Positions 47,056 through 53,152 of a stretch of DNA of 53,152 nt are shown here, one piece after another. The translations under genes and the position numbers were made by a program. The notes under the pieces are model-generated. The model ran no database searches. It was not told where the DNA came from and saw only the letters and a list, made by a program, of their open reading frames with translations. Numbering within the stretch: position 1 is the stretch's first letter; the number at the start of each line of letters is the position of its first letter. The stretch comes from a virus: IMG/VR virus record IMGVR_UViG_3300032271_000411, positions 1 to 53,152 of that record, one strand, 5' to 3'.

Positions 47056-49496
47056 TGTTTCCGATATTTGCGGGTAACTCTGCGGTTACTGGCTACAACC
47101 TCACACGCTCGCTGCGGTTTCGTAGCGCAGCTACGGCGTATTTAGCTCGTACACCTGCTACAACCACTAATCAACAAACATGGACATGGAGTGGTTGGGT
47201 TAAGCGCGGTGTATTGTCAAGTGGAACAAGTCAAACATTATTTAATGCTTCGGTTGACGCAAGCAATTTTACTGAACTGCGTTTTACAGACACAAGTAAT
47301 GGAGTTTTTGAGTTTACTTATGTTGTGGGTGGAGCCGATACCGCACGGTTAACTACTACGCAAGTATTTCGTGATCCATCGGCTTACTATCACGTTGTTT
47401 TTGTGGCTGACACAACGCAAGCTACAGCCGCAAATCGCTTAAAACTTTACATAAACGGTGCACAAGTTACAGCGTTTAGCACAGCAACTTATCCAGCGTT
47501 AAATGCAAATTTATATGTAAATTCAGCCAACACGCATGGTATCGGCGTCACCCGTGCTGTAGGTAGGTATTACGACGGCTACCTGACCGAAATCAATCTT
47601 ATCGACGGTCAAGCCCTAACCCCATCATCATTTGGCTCAACCAACGCTACAACGGGCGTATGGCAACCCGCTAAGTATTCAGGCACATACGGCACAAACG
47701 GTTTTTATCTCCCTTTCACAGACAACTCTGCGCTGACCACAAGCAGCAACGTAGGCTTGGGTAAAGACTTTTCAGGTAATGCTAATTACTGGACTACGAA
47801 CAATATCAGCTTAACTAGCGGTGTGACGTATGACAGTATGCTTGATGTGCCTACGTTGACGAGTGCTACGGCGGCTAACTTTGCTGTGTTGAATCCATTG
47901 GATAAGGAGGGAGCGCCAACTTTTAGTAACGGCAATTTGTATGCGGCAGGGGTGTTTAAAACACGTTCAACAATGGCGTTGCCTACCGGCGTAAAAACGT
48001 ACGTTGAGATTTATCAAACCGGCACAGCATCAACAGTAGATGTATTTTGTGGTTTGATATTGTCTGCTGCTGTGTTCTCCGGCGCACACGCAAACCCCGG
48101 TGTTAACTGGTACGCCAGCGACACAATATACGGTCAATTAAATGGTTCAACCGCATTTTCTTTTGCCGGTACTTTGGCAGGCGGCGCAATTCTTCAATTA
48201 GCTTATGACGGGTCAACCGGAAAAGTTTGGCTCGGCATTAACAATACTTGGTACACCTCTGCGGGCGCAACGTCAGGAAATCCTAGCGCGGGTACAGGCG
48301 AATTTGCTACGTTAAGCACTAGCGCATCATGGTCTGTGTATTGCGGCAGCAGTACAGGCTCACAAACTATTACTGCTAAGTTTGGGCAAAACGGTCAATC
48401 ATACACACCCCCCACAGGCTTTGTAGCCCTGAACACATACAACTTGCCGACAAGCACCATCTTGGCGGGTAACAAGGTGATGGATGCTACGTTGTACAGC
48501 GGTAACTTGATTGGTCAAACAATTACTAACGCTGCTGGGTTTAAACCTGATTTAGTATGGGTTAAGTCACGCTCGGCTGCTACAGATAACAAGTTAACCG
48601 ACTCTGTACGTGGGGCAACACTTGCATTGGTATCTAACTCTACTGCTGCTGAAACAACTGATGTAACAGGCGTTGTATCGTTTAACTCAAATGGTTTTAC
48701 GCTTGGTACAAGCACAACGTATAACAATACGGGTGCTACTTATGTCGGCTGGCAATGGCAAGCAGGGCAAGGCTCAACATCAAGCAACACCAACGGCTCA
48801 ATCACATCGACTGTGAGCGTTAATGCGTCTGCTGGGTTTAGCGTGGTGACGTACATGGGTACGGGTGCTAATGCGACTATTGGACATGGGCTAGGTGTTG
48901 CGCCAGCAATGGTCATTACAAAATCAAGAAGTGCGGTATCTGATTGGGGTGTCTATCATTCTTCTTTAACATCAGCTTCTTATTATTTAAGGTTAAACAA
49001 TAATTTAGGTCAAACGCTCGACACAACATATTGGAATGGCACAGCCCCAACATCGTCAGTATTTAGCGTAGGCGGTGCTGTTGCGGTTAATTCTAGCGCA
49101 GCAACTTATGTTGCTTATTGCTGGACGCCTATTGCGGGATATTCAGCGTTTGGTTTATGGACAAATAATAATTCAACAGATGGAACATTTACATATACAG
49201 GATTTAGACCAAAACTAATAATGTTGAAAGAAACGGCTGCGGGTGAAAGATGGTTTATGTATGACAGCGCAAGACAAACCTATAACGTAACGCCCCCATC
49301 TAGCACTAATCTTGTACCAAGTGATTCTAGTGCTGAAGGCACAAATGCAGCTACTACTGCAACAATTGATTTGTTGTCTAACGGCTTTAAAATTCGCACA
49401 ACAAACCCAGCAAGCGGTGAAATTTCGTTTGGCACAAGAAGTTATATCTACGCCGCATGGGCAGAAAACCCATTCAAAAATTCTTTAGCGAGGTAG
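47055..49496 (+). CDS. Large fibre/adhesin protein with LamG-like domain
   Basis: 813 residues. Residues about 20-220 resemble a concanavalin/LamG fold (WTWSGWVKRGVLSSGTSQTL, LKLYINGAQVTAF, RYYDGYLTEINLIDGQALTP). A second beta domain (about 255-470, SPRY-like: VGLGKDFSGNANYWT, VFKTRSTMALPTG) and a C-terminal repeat with two copies of W-x-KS-R (LVWVKSRSAATDNKLTDSVR; MVITKSRSAVSDWGVYHSSL), DUF7483-like, follow. Likely the distal receptor-binding protein; codon use is A+T-richer than its neighbours, suggesting exchange. Confidence 0.75.
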   Translation: MFPIFAGNSAVTGYNLTRSLRFRSAATAYLARTPATTTNQQTWTWSGWVKRGVLSSGTSQTLFNASVDASNFTELRFTDTSNGVFEFTYVVGGADTARLTTTQVFRDPSAYYHVVFVADTTQATAANRLKLYINGAQVTAFSTATYPALNANLYVNSANTHGIGVTRAVGRYYDGYLTEINLIDGQALTPSSFGSTNATTGVWQPAKYSGTYGTNGFYLPFTDNSALTTSSNVGLGKDFSGNANYWTTNNISLTSGVTYDSMLDVPTLTSATAANFAVLNPLDKEGAPTFSNGNLYAAGVFKTRSTMALPTGVKTYVEIYQTGTASTVDVFCGLILSAAVFSGAHANPGVNWYASDTIYGQLNGSTAFSFAGTLAGGAILQLAYDGSTGKVWLGINNTWYTSAGATSGNPSAGTGEFATLSTSASWSVYCGSSTGSQTITAKFGQNGQSYTPPTGFVALNTYNLPTSTILAGNKVMDATLYSGNLIGQTITNAAGFKPDLVWVKSRSAATDNKLTDSVRGATLALVSNSTAAETTDVTGVVSFNSNGFTLGTSTTYNNTGATYVGWQWQAGQGSTSSNTNGSITSTVSVNASAGFSVVTYMGTGANATIGHGLGVAPAMVITKSRSAVSDWGVYHSSLTSASYYLRLNNNLGQTLDTTYWNGTAPTSSVFSVGGAVAVNSSAATYVAYCWTPIAGYSAFGLWTNNNSTDGTFTYTGFRPKLIMLKETAAGERWFMYDSARQTYNVTPPSSTNLVPSDSSAEGTNAATTATIDLLSNGFKIRTTNPASGEISFGTRSYIYAAWAENPFKNSLAR

Positions 49497-49498
49497 TT

Positions 49499-49996
49499 AT
49501 GTTTGCAATCATCTCCAACGGCGTTATCGCCCTCCTAGTACCCGCTGGCACAGCCTTTGAGTGGGATGACATTCAATACCCTGCCAACTGGTGCAACCTG
49601 TCTAGCCCCGAAGAAAAAGCGGCTATCGGCATGGTCGATGTAATCCATGAAGCACGCCCAAGCGACACCTATTACTGGGTCACAGAAGCTCCCCCAGTCA
49701 TCGCAAACGGTATTGTCAAGATTGGGTACACCAAGACACCCAAAGACCTTGTAGCCCTCAAAGCGCAAGCCACAGAGCAAGTCAATCAAGCTGCCGGTTC
49801 AATCCTCGCACCAAGCGACTACATGGTGATTAAAGCAACGGAAACCGCAAAGCCAATGGATGCGACTTGGAGTGCATGGCGCGAGACGATTCGTGAGCAA
49901 GCGCGTAGTCAGAAGGCTGCGATTGCTGCTTGTGCGAGTGTGGAGGCGCTGGCTGCGTTGAGTCAGGTGGTTTGGGCTGGTGAGCCAAATGCTTAG
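49499..49996 (+). CDS. Tail fibre assembly-like protein
   Basis: 165 residues from the ATG at 49499, which follows the fibre stop; the upstream extension is not used. FAIISNGVIALLVPAGTAFE then EWDDIQYPANWCNLSSPEEK is a fibre-chaperone type start, and the C-terminal helix (ATWSAWRETIREQARSQKAA) fits DUF4376-like assembly proteins. Placement directly after fibre genes supports it. Confidence 0.7.
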   Translation: MFAIISNGVIALLVPAGTAFEWDDIQYPANWCNLSSPEEKAAIGMVDVIHEARPSDTYYWVTEAPPVIANGIVKIGYTKTPKDLVALKAQATEQVNQAAGSILAPSDYMVIKATETAKPMDATWSAWRETIREQARSQKAAIAACASVEALAALSQVVWAGEPNA

Positions 49997-50600
49997 GTCT
50001 GTCGCACTTTGGTTTGTCAAGTCAATCGGTCTGATCTTTCTGACTCTTTTGGCTTATCCACTTGCGCCATTTTTAGCTTTATTTGTCACGCATGAAGAAG
50101 AATCAGAGGTTACGGGATTTCTCTCTCTCTACCCCAACAAGCCCCGTGAGTTTCTAATCCCGTCATTACGTATTTGGCAAAGCCCAGACGCACCCCTTGA
50201 TGAGTGGTGGTACGGCGACTACCCAAGCCCCCTGAAGGCTAAATACAATCAGTCCTACTACGACTCTCACTTTTGGCTGCGCTACGTTAGCCGCATCTTT
50301 TGGCTATGGCGCAACGCTGCTTATGGCTTTGGCGCACGTTGGGGTTATTCGACGCAAGGTATGTTTGCCCTCTACACAAAAGACAACGATAAAGACTGGA
50401 AGTCAGGCAAGAACGTTTACAGTTTCTGGAAAGTTTGCAACACGGACGGTGACATAGGTTGGCTGCTACGCGCCCAGGTATATTTTTACAAAGACCGATG
50501 CGTTGAGATTATTTTTGGCTATAAGTTACTCGGCGACACAGTCGGTGGTAAAAAGCTAGTTGCAATTCAATTCTCACCATTCAAAAAATACCCGGAGTAG
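49989..50600 (+). CDS. Membrane-anchored protein, DUF7338-like
   Basis: 203 residues from the ATG at 49989, overlapping the previous stop by 8 bases; a GTG at 49980 would add 3 residues. One or two membrane segments near 8-33 (KSIGLIFLTLLAYPLAPFLA), then APLDEWWYGDYPS and a WRNAAYGFGARWGYS domain. I recall this family (DUF7338) near lysis genes of environmental phages. Function unknown. Confidence 0.7.
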   Translation: MLRSVALWFVKSIGLIFLTLLAYPLAPFLALFVTHEEESEVTGFLSLYPNKPREFLIPSLRIWQSPDAPLDEWWYGDYPSPLKAKYNQSYYDSHFWLRYVSRIFWLWRNAAYGFGARWGYSTQGMFALYTKDNDKDWKSGKNVYSFWKVCNTDGDIGWLLRAQVYFYKDRCVEIIFGYKLLGDTVGGKKLVAIQFSPFKKYPE

Positions 50601-50602
50601 TT

Positions 50603-50752
50603 ATGAACATCTCGACCGATCTGATTAACGCAGTCTTGAATTACCTTGGTAACCGGCCTTACGTTGAGGTCGCGAACCTGATCACAGCCATTCAGGCTGA
50701 AGCTGCAAAGGTGCCCGCGCCTGAGCAAATCGAACAACCCATTCAAGACTAA
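50603..50752 (+). CDS. Small protein (49 aa) in the lysis region
   Basis: MNISTDLINAVLNYLGNRPY then VEVANLITAIQAEAAKV and a Pro/Gln tail. It starts 2 bases after the preceding stop. Similar short proteins sit at this place in related phages, from memory; no known function. Confidence 0.65.
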   Translation: MNISTDLINAVLNYLGNRPYVEVANLITAIQAEAAKVPAPEQIEQPIQD

Positions 50753-50769
50753 TACTTCAGAGGCAAGCC

Positions 50770-51024
50770 ATGACGTTGCAAGAGATTATCAATACAGGGA
50801 TCGGCGCGGCATTGGCTGCTATCGGTTGGTTCGCTCGCACGATCTATGACTCGTTAAATGAGCTCAAGCAAAACATTGACGATCATAAGCTGCACATCAG
50901 TGAGCAGTACGTCAAAAAATCTGAAGTTGACAATCTTCGTACGGAAATGGACAAGCGATTTGATCGTTTAGAACAAATGATTGCTCGCTTGTCCGACAAG
51001 ATTGATCACAAGGCCGACAAGTGA
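50770..51024 (+). CDS. Membrane and coiled-coil protein of the lysis region
   Basis: 84 residues: one membrane segment (about 8-24, GIGAALAAIGWFART), then a coiled coil (LNELKQNIDDHKLHI, DNLRTEMDKRFDRLEQMIAR). This layout is common beside phage holins and could be an accessory membrane protein. Its TGA overlaps the GTG start of the next gene. Confidence 0.65.
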   Translation: MTLQEIINTGIGAALAAIGWFARTIYDSLNELKQNIDDHKLHISEQYVKKSEVDNLRTEMDKRFDRLEQMIARLSDKIDHKADK

Positions 51025-51242
51025 ACATTTTTACCCACCTCCTCACTGGCAAAGATAATGTTACGTATGACATTGCCCGTGTGGCGTGGTTAATCAGCCT
51101 TGTGGCGGTGTTATTGGTTGCGGGCTATCAAGTGGTCATGCATGGCGCTGTGAGCTTGAGAGAGCTTGCTGAGTCGCTCGGTATTGTGTCGGCCTCGGGT
51201 GGTGCGTCGGTCTGGGCTAAAAAAGATGCGGAGCCAACGTAA
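51021..51242 (+). CDS. Putative holin
   Basis: 73 residues from a GTG start. A central membrane segment (VAWLISLVAVLLVAGYQVVM), a short amphipathic stretch and a second weakly hydrophobic segment (SLGIVSASGGASVWA) fit a small holin that opens the inner membrane for the endolysin. Position between the coiled-coil gene and Rz supports this; no experimental class can be given. Confidence 0.55.
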   Translation: MNIFTHLLTGKDNVTYDIARVAWLISLVAVLLVAGYQVVMHGAVSLRELAESLGIVSASGGASVWAKKDAEPT

Positions 51243-51652
51243 TGTTTCCTATCCCTAGTCTTTTATGGATGAAGATTGGCATAGCCCTAGCGCTATGCGC
51301 AGCCATGTATTTTTTAGGCTGGAACCACGAGCATAAAAAGCTAGTGGCCTACCAGGCAGAAGTTGCCGCCGTGGGCAAGGCGCAGGAAATTGTCAATCAA
51401 GCAAAGGCCAAGGAACATGAAACTATATCAACTTCAATCGCAAATCAATATGAAGCTCGCCTTAGTGCTGTTCATAGTTATTATGCTGAGCGGGTGCTCG
51501 ACACCGGTGCCAGTCGCGGTAGTGTGCCCCCCGTACCCAAGCCCACCTCTTGCCCTGTTAGCCCCGCCCCCGACGCAGGACTTGTTAGACGCTGTGCTGA
51601 AACCACGCTCCAACTGACCGAGTTGCAGAACTGGGTACGGAGTATCAAATGA
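51242..51652 (+). CDS. Inner-membrane spanin (Rz-like)
   Basis: 136 residues: N-terminal membrane anchor (about 10-25, MKIGIALALCAAMYFLGW), then a periplasmic helical region (YQAEVAAVGKAQEIVNQAKA). The o-spanin gene is nested within it in another frame, the standard Rz/Rz1 layout. i- and o-spanin complexes fuse inner and outer membranes in the final lysis step of Gram-negative hosts. Confidence 0.82.
   Translation: MFPIPSLLWMKIGIALALCAAMYFLGWNHEHKKLVAYQAEVAAVGKAQEIVNQAKAKEHETISTSIANQYEARLSAVHSYYAERVLDTGASRGSVPPVPKPTSCPVSPAPDAGLVRRCAETTLQLTELQNWVRSIK
51450..51617 (+). CDS. Outer-membrane spanin lipoprotein (Rz1-like), nested in Rz
   Basis: 55 residues from the ATG at 51450: MKLALVLFIVIMLSGC is a lipoprotein signal with lipobox LSGC and Cys16 for lipidation. 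The mature part is Pro-rich (STPVPVAVVCPPYPSPP). It lies fully inside the Rz gene in a different frame. Confidence 0.85.
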   Translation: MKLALVLFIVIMLSGCSTPVPVAVVCPPYPSPPLALLAPPPTQDLLDAVLKPRSN

Positions 51653-51861
51653 GCGTTGCTGACCGCATTACTGTGATCTGCTGCGTCAGCCTAGCCATTG
51701 TATTGATGAGTACAGTTTGCGTAGTTTTAGTCGGGCTTTTTGACGAACGCGTAGATAATGCAGAGGTTTTTAAACTGATTAACCCCGCTTTCAATATGAT
51801 CGTCGGGGCATTTGTTGGCACTATAGCCGGTATAAAAATAGGAAAAGATGATGCTAAGTAA
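51649..51861 (+). CDS. Small two-segment membrane protein, holin-like
   Basis: 70 residues with membrane segments about 7-30 (VICCVSLAIVLMSTVCVVLV) and 45-62 (NMIVGAFVGTIAGIKIG), and a charged connecting loop. Its ATG overlaps the Rz stop (ATGA). Could be a second holin or antiholin; unproven. Confidence 0.6.
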   Translation: MSVADRITVICCVSLAIVLMSTVCVVLVGLFDERVDNAEVFKLINPAFNMIVGAFVGTIAGIKIGKDDAK

Positions 51862-52387
51862 CTGGGATAATGCTTTTAATTTAATGCTAAAAAGCGAGGG
51901 CGGCTTTACTGATGACCCACGCGACCCCGGCAATCACCTACCAGACGGCCGCCCAGGTTGCACTAATTTTGGAGTGACTCAGACCGCTTGGGAAGAATAC
52001 GTTGGCCACAAGGTCAGCGTTCAAGACATGCGTGACTTAACGCACGAGATAATTAGCCCGTTTTATAAGCGCAAGTACTGGGATATGTGTCGTTGCGACG
52101 ACTTGCCCTCAGGCATTGATTATTTGGTTTTTGACTTTGCCGTGAACGCAGGGCCAGGGCGTAGCGCCAAGATTTTACAAACTGCTTTGGGTGTAACGCC
52201 TGATGGTGGTATTGGTTCAATGACGCTCGCTGCTGTGGCACAACATAGCCCGGAAGATCTGATTGCAAAGTTCAGCCAGGCTAAAGAGGACTTTTACCGC
52301 AGCTTGAGCACTTTCTCAACATATGGTCAGGGATGGCTTAACCGGGTGGCAGACGTAAAGATCAAGGCAAGCTCGATGCTCGGGTAA
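51848..52387 (+). CDS. Endolysin, GH108 family
   Basis: 179 residues. LKSEGGFTDDPRDPGN with the catalytic Glu in EGG (E17), then TNFGVTQTAWEEYVG, WDMCRCDDLPSGIDYLVFDF and VNAGPGRSAKILQ, match the glycoside hydrolase 108 (N-acetylmuramidase) family with its C-terminal peptidoglycan-binding part. It degrades the cell wall after holin action. No signal peptide is seen. Start at 51848 or 51851; AGGAAAAG is upstream. Confidence 0.9.
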   Translation: MMLSNWDNAFNLMLKSEGGFTDDPRDPGNHLPDGRPGCTNFGVTQTAWEEYVGHKVSVQDMRDLTHEIISPFYKRKYWDMCRCDDLPSGIDYLVFDFAVNAGPGRSAKILQTALGVTPDGGIGSMTLAAVAQHSPEDLIAKFSQAKEDFYRSLSTFSTYGQGWLNRVADVKIKASSMLG

Positions 52388-52421
52388 ATTGTGGTTTTAA
52401 ATTAGCAGGATAAAGGCTAAA

Positions 52422-52484
52422 ATGTCAATTCAAGCGCTTTGGGATAAAACGCACTCAAATTCACTTTTGTGGGTGGCGCTATGA
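52422..52484 (+). CDS. Possible 20-codon leader ORF
   Basis: MSIQALWDKTHSNSLLWVAL, stop TGA overlapping the next ATG (ATGA at 52481-52484). AGGATAAAGG lies upstream. It could be a translation-coupling leader; evidence is limited to the overlap and ribosome-binding site. Confidence 0.35.
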   Translation: MSIQALWDKTHSNSLLWVAL

Positions 52485-53110
52485 CCGCGAGCTTCGTTTT
52501 AACCTATGACAACTTAGTCACAACGATCGAGCAGTATCTCGAGCGTAACGACGCCGCCGTCGTCTCTCAAATCCCCGTCTTTATTACCCTGGCTGAGTTT
52601 GAAATCGCTCAGCAGATCAAAACGCTTGGCCAGATCGAGGTTGCGCAAGGCGTGATGTCGGTGGGTAACCCGATCATTCAAAAGCCCGCCCGGTGGCGCA
52701 AGACCGTGTCAATGTCGGTCACCTCGAACGGCGAGAAGACGCCAGTATTCCTACGCAAGTATGAGTATTTGACCAACTATAGCGCAGAAAGCACGGCCGG
52801 CCTGCCCCTGTATTACGCGGATTACGACTACGACAACTGGTTTGTGTCGCCGGTTCCTGACCAGGCGTATACCTTTGAGGTGCTCATTTATCAGCGCCTG
52901 CAGCCCTTGTCCTCAGCAAATCAAACGAACTGGATCACAAACAACGCCCCCAACGCGATGCTCTTTGGAGCACTCTTGCAGGCGGTGATCTACCTAAAAG
53001 ACGATGCACGTCAAATATTCCAACAAAAGTACGACATGGCAATGCAGGCGCTTAAAGCCGAGGACGTGACTCGCGTGGGTGACCGCTCAGCAATCGCTGT
53101 GGACTCTTAG
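52481..53110 (+). CDS. Head-tail adaptor-like structural protein
   Basis: 209 residues from the ATG at 52481. LVTTIEQYLERNDAAVVSQI then PVFITLAEFEIAQQIKTLGQ, ARWRKTVSMSVTSNGEKTPV and TGLPLYYADYDYDNWFVSP, near those of a widespread phage connector family. The C-terminal YDMAMQALKAEDVTRVGDRS is helical. Likely part of the head-tail interface. Confidence 0.75.
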   Translation: MTASFVLTYDNLVTTIEQYLERNDAAVVSQIPVFITLAEFEIAQQIKTLGQIEVAQGVMSVGNPIIQKPARWRKTVSMSVTSNGEKTPVFLRKYEYLTNYSAESTAGLPLYYADYDYDNWFVSPVPDQAYTFEVLIYQRLQPLSSANQTNWITNNAPNAMLFGALLQAVIYLKDDARQIFQQKYDMAMQALKAEDVTRVGDRSAIAVDS

Positions 53111-53118
53111 AGGTAACT

Positions 53119-53152
53119 ATGACCAACACCTACGTCAACCCGATCACGGGTC
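53119..53152 (+). CDS. Start of a further virion gene, cut by the window edge
   Basis: MTNTYVNPITG, preceded by AGAGGTAACT, is the usual start of an environmental phage structural protein that often follows the adaptor gene. Only 11 codons are visible. It is not in frame with the gene open at the left edge if the ends are joined directly. Confidence 0.55.
   Translation, partial: MTNTYVNPITG

Noticed and set aside
44215-49496. Diversity-generating retroelement in the fibre genes
   Set aside because: No reverse transcriptase gene and no variable/template repeat pair was seen.
51363-51449. N-terminal extension of the Rz1 ORF
   Set aside because: It would place a highly basic segment before the lipoprotein signal; the ATG at 51450 gives a proper signal peptide and lipobox.

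Overview
The window is a large part of one tailed double-stranded DNA phage genome (Caudoviricetes). It carries terminase, portal, a co-chaperonin, scaffold, major capsid, adaptors, tail fibres, a lysis cassette, a primase-helicase and recombination and nuclease genes, with genes packed tightly through ATGA, GTGA and TAATG overlaps. No integrase, ribosomal gene, tRNA, DNA polymerase or RNA polymerase was recognised, so the phage appears to rely on host polymerases. A lytic lifestyle is likely but not proven. The many Ala/Thr/Gly-rich virion proteins resemble environmental, probably aquatic, phages of Gram-negative hosts; the Rz/Rz1 spanin pair supports a Gram-negative host. The host itself cannot be named from the sequence.

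Layout. (1) 2-8862, plus strand: end of the late operon, with a large virion protein open at the left edge and three further internal or ejection-type proteins, two carrying metallopeptidase-like motifs. It ends at a terminator (8889-8916). (2) 8915-23280, minus strand: a long early operon. Its promoter-proximal part (16843-23280) holds DNA metabolism: a Sak4-like ATPase, a DUF669-like protein, an Acb2-like cyclic-nucleotide sponge candidate, a PD-(D/E)XK nuclease, a C5 methyltransferase, an SF2 helicase, a VRR-NUC nuclease and an Arc-type protein. Its distal part holds about 30 very small accessory genes, several below 60 codons, and one opposing YdaS-like regulator at 9353-9733. (3) 23335-23368: opposed promoters. 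(4) 23394-25752, plus: a small HTH protein, a small unknown and a primase-polymerase/helicase. (5) 25764-25946: an eight-copy ATACYACATG iteron cluster, a candidate replication origin or operator array. (6) 26027-26830, minus: four small genes with a leader related to one at 16.7 kb. (7) 26992-53152, plus: late operon with TerS, TerL, portal, a candidate large structured RNA (33521-33983), a GroES-like protein, scaffold, decoration protein, major capsid gene, adaptors, three fibre-type proteins, holin-like proteins, Rz/Rz1, a GH108 endolysin and another adaptor. A further gene starts at the right edge.

Main points for follow-up: the major capsid gene has an in-frame TAA at codon 94; the cytosine methyltransferase gene is overlapped along nearly its full length by a second 278-codon frame that also looks protein-like; a roughly 460-nt intergenic segment in the late operon folds into many helices; eight iterons lie beside the replication gene; a probable anti-CBASS/anti-Thoeris sponge is present; and three copies of a GC hairpin plus Shine-Dalgarno module separate early genes.

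All function calls are from sequence reading and memory of families; no database search was run.
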